Under the pieces are notes generated by a model. That model was not told the DNA's origin, did not search any database, and saw nothing but the letters and a program-made list of their open reading frames with translations. A stretch of DNA of 58,239 nt. Origin: Chloracidobacterium sp. GTDB taxonomy: Bacteria > Acidobacteriota > Blastocatellia > Pyrinomonadales > Pyrinomonadaceae. A program made the translations under genes and the position numbers. Positions 49,399 through 58,239 of the stretch are shown here, piece after piece. The DNA lies in the NCBI GenBank assembly GCA_025362075.1, contig JANYIL010000200.1:1-58239 (forward strand), read 5' to 3'. The number at the start of each line of letters is the position of its first letter. Positions within the stretch are counted from its first letter, which is position 1.

Positions 49399-49417
49399 TG
49401 TAACAAGTATAGTTACA
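49399..49417. promoter_or_regulatory. Operator-like palindrome TGTAAC-N7-GTTACA before the Rrf2 gene
   Basis: Six-base arms separated by AAGTATA lie directly upstream of the Rrf2 ATG (49395). The spacing suggests autoregulation. Confidence 0.5.
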
Positions 49418-49441
49418 ATTCCCCTTACTGTCAAGCCCGGC

Positions 49442-49502
49442 GGAACGCGGACACTCCTGTCCGCTTGTTTGGCAAAAGAGCGGACAAGAGTGTCCGCGTT
49501 CC
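49442..49502. repeat. Palindromic repeat GCGGACACTCTTGTCCGC family
   Basis: Left arm 49442-49464 and right arm 49480-49502 are complementary at 22 of 23 bases (GGAACGCGGACACTC...). It lies 1-2 bases after the tricorn-like stop (49504) and ahead of the Rrf2 region, so it may terminate the tricorn transcript. Confidence 0.8.
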
Positions 49503-49503
49503 G

Positions 49504-52500
49504 TCACGGTTTCCGCGTGCCCCACGTCGGTGACGGCGGCTCCTTGTCCATTCGCTGGACTGGTTTTGCCTTGAGCATCTTCATCGCTTCTTCGACAGCT
49601 TTTTCAAGTTGCGGGTCGTGGCCGGCGATGACCTCTTTGGGCCAGTTTTCGACGTCAATGTCGGGTGCGACGCCTTCGTTTTCAACCGCCCATTTACCGT
49701 CCTTGCTAAAGAAACCGCCACGAGGAGCGATCGCAGATCCGCCGTCGACAAAGACAGGTGTGTCGGCCGTATGGACCAGACCACCCCAAGTACGTTTGCC
49801 GACCAGCGTGCCGATCTTTCGGAATTTGAACATATACGGCATCAGGTCGCCGCCCGAACCGGCCATCTCGTTGACGATCATGACCTTTGGCCCCCAGATA
49901 CCCGCCGCCGGACTGGTGAACGGATATCGGTCGCCCGCGACGTTATTAAAATAACCGTCAAAATCACGCTGTAGCACGTCGATAATGTAATCCGCCCCCG
50001 AACCGCCGCCATTATAGCGTTCGTCGACAACCGCACCTTTTTTGTCCTGCTGCGAAAAATAATACCGGTTAAAGCTCGTATAGCCGGGCTGGCCGGTATT
50101 TGGCAGATAGACATAAGCGAGTTGGCCGCCCGAAAGCTCGTCGACCTTTCGTCTGTTGTACTCAACCCACGCCCGCGTGCGAAGCGCCTGTTCGTTCGCA
50201 ACCGGAACGACCGTGTATGAACGCGCTCCTTCCATCGAAGGCTTGTCGTTGACAGTGATCTGTGTCTGCCGGTTGGCCGTGCCATCGAGCAGACGATAGA
50301 TGTTGTCCGGCGCCTTAAGCTCGACGCCATTGATCGCGACGAGGTAATCACCAGCATTTACATTCACGCCCGGAACCGACAGCGGCGAGCGTAGATCGGG
50401 GTTCCAATTTTCATTGTCGTAAATGCGAGTGATCTTGTACCGGCCGTTTTCGACAGTGAAATCAGCTCCGAGCAACCCGCCATTCGCGTTCGGAACGTCA
50501 GGCATGTCGCCGCCGCGTACGTAACTATGGCCGATCGATATCTCGGCTCCCATCATATCCATCAGGTAATTGAGATCGGCCCGGTGCATAACATAGGGCA
50601 GGAGGGCACCGTACATTTCCTTGTCCTTTTTCCAATCGGTGCCATGCATGTTTGGCACGTAGAGGTAGTCTCTCTCCTGCCGCCACATCTCGTTAAAGAT
50701 CTGCTTGTACTCCGCCTTGGGGTCGAGGTACATGCGGAGGCTGTAGTTCACGCGGCCCGTACCAGACTGCGGCGCAGCCTTGCCGTCCGCATCAACCACA
50801 AAAAGCGAGGGTGCCGGTGTATTGGCTCCACCACCACCGCCACCGCCAAAGCCGCCACCGCCACCGGCCCCGCGATAAACCAGTTTTTTGCCGTCGGCAC
50901 TAACCGAGTACGACGCAACGCCCGGCAAATAGGTGATCGCACGTCGGTCGCTGAGCTTGTACCTGACAAGCTCGCTGCCGCCACCTCCGCCACCCTGACC
51001 TCCGCCGCCACCGGCACCGGCCTGGCCAGCCTGTAAATAAAAGACCGTGCCGTCGGTACCGGCCTGAAGGCTGGAATATTGCCGCTCGGGAACTGCCGGG
51101 ACCGAGAGAATACGCTTTGCCAGCCCGTCCCAATCGATCGTCACCGTCACCGGTCCACGAGCCCGATTCTGACCAGCCGGACCACCCGCCGGAGTCTCAC
51201 CGCCGGCAGCACCGCCACCGCCGCCACGATTAGCACCGGGAACCGGAACGCCTGTGTCCTCGTCGCTCTCAGGCAGCAGCGGACTCGGGTCCTTCTTCGA
51301 AAGCACCGCCATGTAGAGGCCGAAGTTTTCGTTGAACGGGTAATTGGTCATGTCGAGCCATTGCGATTTCAAACCAAAATCGGTCGAGGCAAAGAACCAC
51401 AAATACTTACCGCTTGCATCCCAGACCGGCCACGCCGCGTCGGATAGTCCGTCCGTAACCTGTTTGGTCTCACCCGTTTCCGCATTCCCTATAAAGATCG
51501 CCTTATATAGAGATTTTAGATGGGCCGAATAGGCAACCCATTTCGAATCAGGGCTCCATGTCGGGTTGAGCGTACGCGTCGGGACCATGGTCGGATCGTT
51601 GCCGACCTGCTTCATAGAACCTGTGGTTGTGTCGATGACCCAGACTTTCAGGTCGGTGTCGTGACAGAGAATCTTCCTGGAATCGGGCGACCACGAAACG
51701 GTGTAGTAATGTTTCGGATTCTGAATCGTGATCTCTTTTGCCGGCGTCAGACCATCGGGGTTCTCGACATACAGCTTATATTCGCCCGATCGGTCGCTAA
51801 AATAGGCGATCGACTTGCCGTCGGGCGACCACGAGGGGTCGTGGTCGGCAGCGGAGCTGGAATTTGTAAGATTTCGGACATCGCCCTTTTCGACCGGGAT
51901 CGTAAAAATCTCGCCGCGTGCCTCAACCAAAACACGCTTGCCGGTCGGCGAAAGCGAAATGCTGCTCGCGCGGCTGGAAACGTCCTCCCAACGCGGCATC
52001 ATCCACGGAAAATCACCGGTGGCCGTGATATTGACCACGTGCTCCTTGCCGGATTTCGGGTCGAGCTCGTGAATATACCCGGCTTGTTCAAAAACAACGA
52101 CCCCGGCCCCGGAGTCCATAGTTTTCACATCAAAATCGCGAAACTTTGTTAGTTCCGTCAGCTTTTTTGAGGCCGCTTCATAGGCCCAGACGTTTTCTAC
52201 GCCGTCGCGATCAGAGATGAAATAAACAGTGTCGCCCAACCAGACCGGATCGATGTCTTTAGAATCGGTCCACGGCGGCGAGACAAGGTCCCAGGTTTTC
52301 ATATCCACTATCCAGATCGGTCGATTTTGTCCGCCCCGATAATTACGGCGTTCGTCATCCCAGGAGTTGTTCATACGATAAGCGATCTTGCCGCCGTCAG
52401 CCGAGATCTTGCCCTGAAATCCGCGCGGCAACGCCATCGGTTCCTCAACGCCGCCCTCGGCCGGAACCGTCCAAAATCGCGGTGCGCCGCTCGGCGTCCA

Positions 52501-52920
52501 TGTTGCCCGGGCCGACGAGAACATGATCGACTTGCCGTCCGGCATCCACCCCTGCACCGAATCGGCTCCCGGATGCCACGTCAGACGCTTAGGCTCCCCC
52601 CCCTCAGCCGCGACAACATAAACATCCTGATTGCCCGCGTATTCACCCGTAAAGGCGATCCATTTCCCGTCCGGCGAAAAATGCGGATTCGATGTTTGCC
52701 CCTGGAAAGTGGTTATCCGCCGTGCCGGCCCACCCGCGCGGGGCACCGTCCATATATTCTGAGCGTAGGCAAAGGCGATCTGCGTCGCACTAACCGTCGG
52801 CGTCCTCAGCAGACGTGTCCCGGACTGGGCCACAGCCTCGATAAACAGGCCCGAGACAAAAATAGCGGCTAACAAAAACAGAAACCGGCGGCAGACCGCC
52901 TTCGGGGTGCGATAGGACAT
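49504..52920 (-). CDS. Tricorn-like secreted protease (beta-propellers, PDZ, S41)
   Basis: 1138 residues with a signal peptide (LFLLAAIFVSGLFIEAVAQ). Residues about 40-700 are WD40-like/TolB-type strand repeats (NPHFSPDGKWIAFTG, DPSWSPDGKSIAYFSDRSG) forming two propellers. Then come a tricorn core (about 730-800), a PDZ domain (GLLGADFTVENGRYKITRIYDNENWNPD...GDYLVAINGVEL) and an S41 protease domain with NEMAGSGGDLMPY (catalytic Ser1022) and ENEGVAPDIDVE for the acidic residue. IGHSYV is the likely His motif. Three poly-Gly loops (about 600-720) are unusual. It likely degrades peptides in the periplasm. Confidence 0.9.
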   Translation of the reverse strand: MSYRTPKAVCRRFLFLLAAIFVSGLFIEAVAQSGTRLLRTPTVSATQIAFAYAQNIWTVPRAGGPARRITTFQGQTSNPHFSPDGKWIAFTGEYAGNQDVYVVAAEGGEPKRLTWHPGADSVQGWMPDGKSIMFSSARATWTPSGAPRFWTVPAEGGVEEPMALPRGFQGKISADGGKIAYRMNNSWDDERRNYRGGQNRPIWIVDMKTWDLVSPPWTDSKDIDPVWLGDTVYFISDRDGVENVWAYEAASKKLTELTKFRDFDVKTMDSGAGVVVFEQAGYIHELDPKSGKEHVVNITATGDFPWMMPRWEDVSSRASSISLSPTGKRVLVEARGEIFTIPVEKGDVRNLTNSSSAADHDPSWSPDGKSIAYFSDRSGEYKLYVENPDGLTPAKEITIQNPKHYYTVSWSPDSRKILCHDTDLKVWVIDTTTGSMKQVGNDPTMVPTRTLNPTWSPDSKWVAYSAHLKSLYKAIFIGNAETGETKQVTDGLSDAAWPVWDASGKYLWFFASTDFGLKSQWLDMTNYPFNENFGLYMAVLSKKDPSPLLPESDEDTGVPVPGANRGGGGGAAGGETPAGGPAGQNRARGPVTVTIDWDGLAKRILSVPAVPERQYSSLQAGTDGTVFYLQAGQAGAGGGGGQGGGGGGSELVRYKLSDRRAITYLPGVASYSVSADGKKLVYRGAGGGGGFGGGGGGGANTPAPSLFVVDADGKAAPQSGTGRVNYSLRMYLDPKAEYKQIFNEMWRQERDYLYVPNMHGTDWKKDKEMYGALLPYVMHRADLNYLMDMMGAEISIGHSYVRGGDMPDVPNANGGLLGADFTVENGRYKITRIYDNENWNPDLRSPLSVPGVNVNAGDYLVAINGVELKAPDNIYRLLDGTANRQTQITVNDKPSMEGARSYTVVPVANEQALRTRAWVEYNRRKVDELSGGQLAYVYLPNTGQPGYTSFNRYYFSQQDKKGAVVDERYNGGGSGADYIIDVLQRDFDGYFNNVAGDRYPFTSPAAGIWGPKVMIVNEMAGSGGDLMPYMFKFRKIGTLVGKRTWGGLVHTADTPVFVDGGSAIAPRGGFFSKDGKWAVENEGVAPDIDVENWPKEVIAGHDPQLEKAVEEAMKMLKAKPVQRMDKEPPSPTWGTRKP

Positions 52921-53045
52921 TGACTTTTCCTCCAGATCGAATTCAGATGGGTTTACTTGAATTGTTTTAGCACGAAATAGCGGTAAGAGTAAAACGCTTG
53001 AAATTGGATTGCCAATGGGAACAATAGGAAATCAATATAAAAAAT

Positions 53046-53138
53046 CCCTCTGCGGTCTCTGCGTCTTCCTCAGCGCGCTCTGCGTTGAAAATGAATTAAA
53101 CGCAGAGTTCGCAGAGGGGGACGCAAAGAACGCAGAGG
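53046..53138. repeat. Palindromic repeat, CTCTGCGT family (copy 2), in a 329-base spacer
   Basis: Left part (CTCTGCGGTCTCTGCGTCTTCCTCAGCG) faces AACGCAGAGTTCGCAGAGG and related units to 53138. It occupies the gap 52921-53249 together with the MltD terminator. The remainder shows AT-rich promoter-like sequence only. Confidence 0.75.
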
Positions 53139-53198
53139 ACCGTCATTCCGTAATGAAATTAAGACGACCAGAGCAGCAAGCGTCTCGCTTGCTCGAAT

Positions 53199-53224
53199 AA
53201 AAAAAGCAGCCTTTTCAGGCTGCC
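53199..53224 (-). terminator. Terminator of the MltD-like gene
   Basis: On the minus strand GGCAGCC-TGAAAA-GGCTGC is followed by TTTTTTT, about 25 bases past the gene's stop (53250). Confidence 0.8.
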
Positions 53225-53249
53225 TTTTGAAGTCCCACTAGTTAATATC

Positions 53250-55058
53250 TTATTTCGAAGGTATCTTGATCTCGCGTCCGGCACCCAAAACGGAGTTTGG
53301 CAGCAGGCCGTTGTATTTGGCTACTTCGGTCGGGTCGGCACCAGCACGCTCGGCTACCTTTTGAACGGTGTCGCCGGCCTTTGCCTTGACGACGCGGACG
53401 TTGCTCGGCAAGGCCGCAGCACCGGAGTTGGTCGGACGCTGGTAGACGATCGTATTGACGTTATTGCCGCTGACCGGAACAAAAACCTTGCCCTTTGGAG
53501 CAGCCATTCCGGGATTCGCCGCTATCAATTCATTGACGCTGACGCCCGTGCGGTTTGCGATCGTCTGCCAGGTTTCGCCTGACGAGGTATTCGCGAGATT
53601 GGTGTTATTGACCTTCGACGCCGGGATGCGGCGGAAAACCGCAACGACCTCGTTCGCTTTTCCGGCTGGGACATTAATAACGTAAGGCTCGGGCGGCGTG
53701 ATATTGCCGCGAAGATGCGGATTCAAATAACGCAAATACTGCACGCTCGTATCGGCGGCCTGAGCGACAATACTCAGATTGGTCGAAGCTGGTATGCGGA
53801 TCCGGTCATATGTCAGCGAAGGTGCCGGACGAATGTGTCCGAAACCATATTGATTTGGGCTGTTGGCAACCAGAATGACCGCCAGAATGTTTGGCACGTA
53901 ATTTCGGGTTTCCTGCGGCAAATAATTATAAGCTGCCCAGAAGCTTTCAACCCCGGCTCGTCGAATTGCCCGATCTACGTTCCCTTCACCGGAATTATAT
54001 GCGGCCATCGCAAGTTCCCAGTTGCCGTGATAGCGGTTCGCGAGGAACTTCAAATAGCGGGCCGATGCATGCGTCGCCTCGTCAAAACTGTTGCGTTCGT
54101 CGACGTAAGCATTGTGGTTCAAACCAAATCTGGCTCCGGTCCCGGGTATAAACTGCCACAAGCCCGAAGCTGCCGCCGTGGAATAAGCACTCGGCTTCCA
54201 CGCGCTCTCCACCTGGCCCAGCCAGGCGACGTTTTCCGGCACACCCTCTTCCTTAAAGATACGGCGGGCCATCCGCATGAACATTCCCGAGCGGTACAGC
54301 CCGACTTCCATCGTCGTCCGCCCGCGCCCACGGTAATAGTTGATGTACTGTTGGATGCGTCCATCAACCTCGAATGTAAATCCGAGCGATTTGTTAGCTA
54401 CGGCGACCTGTATGTACTGATATTGCTGTTGGGCGATGGGGTTGTTGTCGATCTGCTGTTCGTCGGGTGTGAGTTCGAGTTTTGAAAGCTCGTCGAGCGG
54501 CGAGGGCTCAAATTCCTGCGAGTTAAACCCGGCTTTCGGGGGCGTCGCGGATGGCGTACCGTTAGATGCCACGGTGGAGGTGCCGTTGGTTTCGGCCGGT
54601 TTGGTTATCGTCTCCCGCGCGACACGAGTCACGTTATCGGCGACCAAATTATCAATATTTGTCCAACTGCATGTCTGTGCCAGATTTCTGACCTGTGGCA
54701 ACTGGTTGTCCGACGGAAACTCGATGCGGTAGATCGTCTCGATCAACTGGTTGTAGCAGCCCTGCAATTTCGCATCCTTCTGGATGTTCAGGGTCGAGTA
54801 AAGAAATACCTCGACCGACCTGTTAAATTTCTCGCCGGCTACCGAACGATTATTGCTGGTGTAAGCGTCGATACCTTCTCTAAAAGAGTTTCCCGAATCG
54901 GAAAGCACCTTATTTATCGCGACCTGTGCCGCCGCAACCTCGGCCGTGCGCGTGCCGTTGCTCGATGTCGAACTCGTTACCTGAGCCGTCCCGATCGAGC
55001 TGAATATCAAAAATATAAATGCCGTAAGACTTAGAGATCTATAAATATTTATTTTCAT
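53250..55058 (-). CDS. MltD-like lytic transglycosylase with LysM domains
   Basis: 602 residues from the ATG at 55058, with a signal peptide (SLSLTAFIFLIFSSIGTAQ). After a helical, Asn/Thr-rich region (about 30-230), the SLT domain reads WLGQVESAWKPSAYSTAAASGLWQFIPGTGARFGL, with catalytic Glu284. It continues with AMAAYNSGEGNVDRAIRRAG and FWAAYNYLPQETRNYVPNILA. Two LysM-like modules follow (about 490-530, ETWQTIANRTGVSVNELIAANPG; about 555-600, DTVQKVAERAGADPTEVAKYNGL). It cuts peptidoglycan in the periplasm. A terminator follows at 53199. Confidence 0.92.
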   Translation of the reverse strand: MKINIYRSLSLTAFIFLIFSSIGTAQVTSSTSSNGTRTAEVAAAQVAINKVLSDSGNSFREGIDAYTSNNRSVAGEKFNRSVEVFLYSTLNIQKDAKLQGCYNQLIETIYRIEFPSDNQLPQVRNLAQTCSWTNIDNLVADNVTRVARETITKPAETNGTSTVASNGTPSATPPKAGFNSQEFEPSPLDELSKLELTPDEQQIDNNPIAQQQYQYIQVAVANKSLGFTFEVDGRIQQYINYYRGRGRTTMEVGLYRSGMFMRMARRIFKEEGVPENVAWLGQVESAWKPSAYSTAAASGLWQFIPGTGARFGLNHNAYVDERNSFDEATHASARYLKFLANRYHGNWELAMAAYNSGEGNVDRAIRRAGVESFWAAYNYLPQETRNYVPNILAVILVANSPNQYGFGHIRPAPSLTYDRIRIPASTNLSIVAQAADTSVQYLRYLNPHLRGNITPPEPYVINVPAGKANEVVAVFRRIPASKVNNTNLANTSSGETWQTIANRTGVSVNELIAANPGMAAPKGKVFVPVSGNNVNTIVYQRPTNSGAAALPSNVRVVKAKAGDTVQKVAERAGADPTEVAKYNGLLPNSVLGAGREIKIPSK

Positions 55059-55265
55059 TAACTATCGTAAAATATTGCGTTTTGCCCACTTATGCAGCCA
55101 AAGAAATCACTTTCCGCCAAATTACTTTAACGCGGCGGAGTACAAAAAGTTCCAAATGGCACATAAAAGCGCCAACTTACCACTGTCAGACTATCATTTT
55201 TGAAAACCAACGTCAAAGCTAAAAACGTCCATAAAATAAGGACATGCCGCGTGTTCGCGGCCACT

Positions 55266-57695
55266 TTAGGCGGCCTTTACCGTGCGCAATTTCGGCTTTT
55301 CAACGGACAATCTACTCTCGCGAAGTGCGGCGTCGAAAACCTCCCGCACGTTCTCTACAAATATAAATGTCAAATCATCGCGAACTTCCTGTGGAAGATC
55401 TTCTAGATCGCGCTCGTTCGGCGCCGGTAAAATGACGGTCTTGATCTTTGCACGGCGTGCAGCGAGCAGCTTTTCTTTGACGCCGCCGACCGGCAGCACG
55501 TTGCCGCGAAGCGTGATCTCGCCCGTCATGGCGACATCTTTTCGCACCGGACGCTGCGAAAGCACGGAGACCAAAGCCGTCGCCATCGTAATACCCGCGC
55601 TCGGGCCGTCCTTTGGTATAGCGCCTTCGGGCAAATGGATATGAATATCAAAATTATCCAGCACGGTTTCGTCAATGCCTAATTCCAGCGAACGCGCTTT
55701 TGCGTAGGAAAACGCCGCCTGAGCCGATTCCTGCATCACTTCGCCAAGCTGTCCGGTCAGGAGCAGCTTTCCCTTTCCCTTAGTTTTCAGGGCCTCTATA
55801 AAAAGAATATCGCCACCGACGGCCGTCCACGCAAGGCCCGTAACTGTGCCAATCTCGTCTTTTTTGAGGGCGCCTTCATTAAAAATGCGCGAAACACGTA
55901 GGAAATCTTTCAGATTGTCGACCGTGATCCGCATCGGCTTGAACTTATCCTCAAGCTCCGCTTTGGAACGGGCGACCTTGCGAAAAACCTTACCGATCTC
56001 GCGTTCAAGCTGGCGAAGGCCTGCTTCCTGCGTATACTCGCTGATCGTTTTTGCCAGAGCCTTTCGGTCGAATTTGACGTCGTCTTTCTCAAGCCCGTTT
56101 TCGTCGATCTGTTTCGGCACAAGATGCCGCTTGGCGATCTCAAGCTTTTCTTCCTCGGTATAACCCGACAATGAAATAATCTCCATTCGGTCGCGCAATG
56201 CAGGCTGGACCGTGTCGAGGACGTTGGCCGTGGTCATAAACATCACATTCGACAGGTCAAATGTAACGCCGAGATAATTGTCGCGAAATGAAGAATTTTG
56301 CTCCGGATCGAGCACCTCAAGCAGAGCGCTCGAAGGGTCGCCGCGAAAATCGGCCCCGACCTTGTCGATTTCGTCGAGCATAATCAGCGGATTGTTCGTG
56401 CCGCCCTGCTGGATGGCCTGGATGATACGGCCCGGCATGGCACCAACGTATGTCCGGCGATGACCGCGAATTTCGGCTTCGTCATGCAAACCGCCGAGGC
56501 TGAGGCGTACAAATTTGCGGTTCAACGCTCTGGCTACCGAACGACCCAAGCTGGTTTTGCCAACTCCCGGGGGGCCGACGAGGCAGAGGATCGATCCCTT
56601 CGGCTTTTCGCGCAGCTTGCGGACGGCGAGCGATTCGACAATGCGTTCCTTGACGCGTTCGAGGCCGTAGTGGTCTTCGTCGAGTATCTTTTCAGCCTTT
56701 TTGAGGTTGAGATTGTCCTTTGACGCATTCGACCATGGCAGGTCGGTCATGATGTCGAGCCAGTTTCGCAGGGTCGCGGTTTCTGCCGTGTCCGGATGCA
56801 TCCGCTCCAGTTTTTTTAGCTGCCGAAGGCTTTCTTCCTCTGCATTTTCCGGCATTTTGCATTTTAGGATCTTATCGCGATACTGCTCGACCTCTTCGTA
56901 AAGTTCGTTCCCCTCACCCAGCTCACCCTGGATTGCTTTTAATTGCTGCCGCAGAAAATACTCTCGCTGCGAACGATCGATATCCGAACGCGCCTGGGTA
57001 TTTATCTCTTGCTGAACGGTTAGTACATCGATCTCACGGCTCAAGAGATCGTTTACCCGTCTGAGGCGGGGGACGGGATCGGCGATGTCCAGCACGCTTT
57101 GAGCGTCCTCGACCTTTAGTTCCAGATTTGACGCCGCGAGATCCGCGAGACGGCCGGCGTCATCGAGATTGGCTATGATCGCCAGCACCTCGGGCGAGAT
57201 ATTTTTACCCAGATTGCTGGCACGATCCATTGAGCCGCGGACATTCCGTACCAGAGCCTCGACCTCAAGCGAATTTTCCGGAGCCAGCGGCTCCGAGATC
57301 GGCGTCACACTTGCCTTAACGTATTCGCCGCTGCCGGCGACAGTATCGACATAGCTACGAGAAAGCCCCTGAATCAAGATCCGGATGCGGCCGTCAGGCA
57401 GCTTGAGCATTCGCATTATGATCGCGACCGTGCCCACAGTATAAAGATCATTTTGCTCCGGTTCCTCCTTGTTTACGTCCTTTTGGGAGACGAGCAATAT
57501 CATCCGGTCGTTTTTGAGGGCTTCTTCGACAGCCCTGATCGAGCGGTCGCGGGACACAAACAGGGGAACGATCATGAACGGATAAATAACGATGTCCCTG
57601 AGCGGCAGGACCGGCAACTCCGGCGGGATCTGCATCATGGACTCAATTGCGTCCGACTCGGCCAAAGCGACCGGAAAGTCTTCGAGATCAACCAT
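55266..57695 (-). CDS. lon: Lon protease
   Basis: 809 residues from the ATG at 57695 (MVDLEDFPVALAESDAIESM); a frame 14 codons longer covers non-coding sequence. The N-terminal substrate domain starts ELPVLPLRDIVIYPFMIVPLFVSRD. The AAA+ part has GPPGVGKTSLGRS (Walker A) and NPLIMLDEIDKVG (Walker B). The protease part carries KDGPSAGITMATAL with catalytic Ser699, and GGVKEKLLAARRAKIKT with the Lys. It degrades damaged and regulatory proteins in the cytosol. The short hairpin-rich gap upstream (57696-57818) separates it from nrdR. Confidence 0.97.
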   Translation of the reverse strand: MVDLEDFPVALAESDAIESMMQIPPELPVLPLRDIVIYPFMIVPLFVSRDRSIRAVEEALKNDRMILLVSQKDVNKEEPEQNDLYTVGTVAIIMRMLKLPDGRIRILIQGLSRSYVDTVAGSGEYVKASVTPISEPLAPENSLEVEALVRNVRGSMDRASNLGKNISPEVLAIIANLDDAGRLADLAASNLELKVEDAQSVLDIADPVPRLRRVNDLLSREIDVLTVQQEINTQARSDIDRSQREYFLRQQLKAIQGELGEGNELYEEVEQYRDKILKCKMPENAEEESLRQLKKLERMHPDTAETATLRNWLDIMTDLPWSNASKDNLNLKKAEKILDEDHYGLERVKERIVESLAVRKLREKPKGSILCLVGPPGVGKTSLGRSVARALNRKFVRLSLGGLHDEAEIRGHRRTYVGAMPGRIIQAIQQGGTNNPLIMLDEIDKVGADFRGDPSSALLEVLDPEQNSSFRDNYLGVTFDLSNVMFMTTANVLDTVQPALRDRMEIISLSGYTEEEKLEIAKRHLVPKQIDENGLEKDDVKFDRKALAKTISEYTQEAGLRQLEREIGKVFRKVARSKAELEDKFKPMRITVDNLKDFLRVSRIFNEGALKKDEIGTVTGLAWTAVGGDILFIEALKTKGKGKLLLTGQLGEVMQESAQAAFSYAKARSLELGIDETVLDNFDIHIHLPEGAIPKDGPSAGITMATALVSVLSQRPVRKDVAMTGEITLRGNVLPVGGVKEKLLAARRAKIKTVILPAPNERDLEDLPQEVRDDLTFIFVENVREVFDAALRESRLSVEKPKLRTVKAA

Positions 57696-57758
57696 AACCT
57701 TATATGTTAGGTAAATTGGCCGGAAAGGGCAAAGCACAAAGAAAAGGGGAAAAGTAAA

Positions 57759-57814
57759 AAGTAAAAAGGCAAAAGTAAAAAAATAAGCCCTCTTCTATTT
57801 TTGCCTTTTTACTT
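57759..57814. repeat. A/T-rich palindrome between lon and nrdR
   Basis: AAGTAAAAAGGCAAAA (57759-57774) and its exact complement (57799-57814) flank a 24-base loop. It could terminate nrdR on the minus strand, 5 bases past its stop, or be a dispersed repeat. Confidence 0.6.
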
Positions 57815-57818
57815 AGTC

Positions 57819-58239
57819 TTACTTCTTCTTTTTCTTTTTAGCTGCGGCGGTGGCTGAGCGCGAGCCGACCAATACTTTCAGTTCAGACATAAATTCGGAC
57901 ACGTCGGCGAATTCGAGATAAACGGACGCAAACCGGACGTATGCAACCTTATCGAGAGCTTTGAGACGCCGCATGATTATCTTGCCAATCTCGCTGGTCG
58001 CTAATTCGCGGTCGAGCGAATCCTGCACGTTCTTCTCGACCTCATCGACTACGTTTTCCAATTGGCCGGTCGAGACGGGGCGTTTTTCGGCGGCCCGAAA
58101 CAGCCCCGACAGCACCTTGGTGCGATCCCAGCTTTCTCGTTTGCCGTCTTTTTTGACGACCATGTAGGGGATCTCGTCAATGCGTTCGTAGGACGTGAAT
58201 CGGCGGCCGCAACCGAGGCATTCGCGCCGGCGGCGAATC
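57819..58239 (-). CDS. nrdR: Transcriptional repressor NrdR (N-terminus beyond the window)
   Basis: The minus-strand frame is open to the window edge and starts IRRRRECLGCGRRFTSYERIDEIPYMVVKKDGKRESWDRTKVLSGLFRAAEKRPV. That is the second CxxC of the NrdR zinc ribbon and the ATP-cone domain. About 24 N-terminal residues with the first CxxC are outside. The tail ends in a run of lysines (KKKKKK), longer than usual. NrdR represses ribonucleotide reductase genes using (d)ATP as signal. A start at 58163 would omit the zinc ribbon and is rejected. Confidence 0.92.
   Translation of the reverse strand, partial: IRRRRECLGCGRRFTSYERIDEIPYMVVKKDGKRESWDRTKVLSGLFRAAEKRPVSTGQLENVVDEVEKNVQDSLDRELATSEIGKIIMRRLKALDKVAYVRFASVYLEFADVSEFMSELKVLVGSRSATAAAKKKKKK

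Noticed and set aside
53715-54485. Plus-strand frame of 256 residues opposite the MltD-like gene
   Set aside because: Antisense shadow; the minus-strand SLT and LysM motifs are decisive.
55200-55406. Plus-strand frame of 68 residues between the MltD-like gene and lon
   Set aside because: It overlaps the antisense of the end of lon and has no homolog-like features or ribosome site.
1-58239. tRNA, rRNA, riboswitch or prophage
   Set aside because: No cloverleaf, rRNA-like block, known riboswitch core, integrase or transposase gene was seen in any gap that I read.

Overview
The window is a stretch of bacterial chromosome, most likely from an Acidobacteriota member (Blastocatellia/Pyrinomonadales-like). 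The pointers are a VWFA-related 'acidobacterial' domain protein, a tricorn-type protease with poly-glycine loops, DUF885 and M28 secreted peptidases, and a secreted protein whose N-terminus resembles ones I associate with this phylum. The lineage call is inference from protein families, not from a marker gene. No rRNA, tRNA, CRISPR array, phage or transposase gene was seen. Genes lie on both strands in short operons.

Layout. 0-9 kb: glmM (cut by the window edge), a secreted SLT-type transglycosylase, a CYTH protein, a lipoprotein, an acyl-CoA dehydrogenase, molybdenum-cofactor genes moeA-moaC, an M50-type membrane protease, an L,D-transpeptidase and a DUF1223 lipoprotein. 9-12 kb: uvrA. 12-28 kb is an accessory-rich zone. 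Five of the window's six toxin-antitoxin-like modules (UPF0175/DUF3368, Phd/ParE, RHH/PIN, a truncated PemK pair, MNT/HEPN) alternate there with an MFS transporter, two GT-C glycosyltransferases, a broken GT2 gene, a Schlafen-AlbA protein and a threonine dehydratase with a duplicated 3' end. 26-33 kb: housekeeping genes folK, panB-[MNT-HEPN]-panC, maf, a DciA-like gene, gatC and gatA. 33-45 kb: an EAL/degenerate-GGDEF protein, secreted peptidases, deoB coupled to a DUF4258/YgiT module, a VWA protein and a CHRD/FG-GAP protein. 45-49.4 kb: trxA and an Rrf2-nitroreductase-MDR-NADP oxidoreductase-OsmC redox/electrophile-stress cluster. 49.5-58 kb: tricorn-like protease, MltD-like LysM transglycosylase, lon, and nrdR (cut by the window edge).

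The most striking theme is a dense population of dispersed palindromic repeats, at least eight sequence families. Many sit exactly at stop codons, and some have become part of proteins. One is inserted in frame in uvrA. Others supply the C-termini of MoaC and the MFS transporter, an internal loop of the threonine dehydratase, and the signal peptide of a lipoprotein. One truncates a PemK-type toxin. A second theme is toxin-antitoxin modules inserted with ATGA/TAATG translational coupling into housekeeping operons (panB-panC, deoB).
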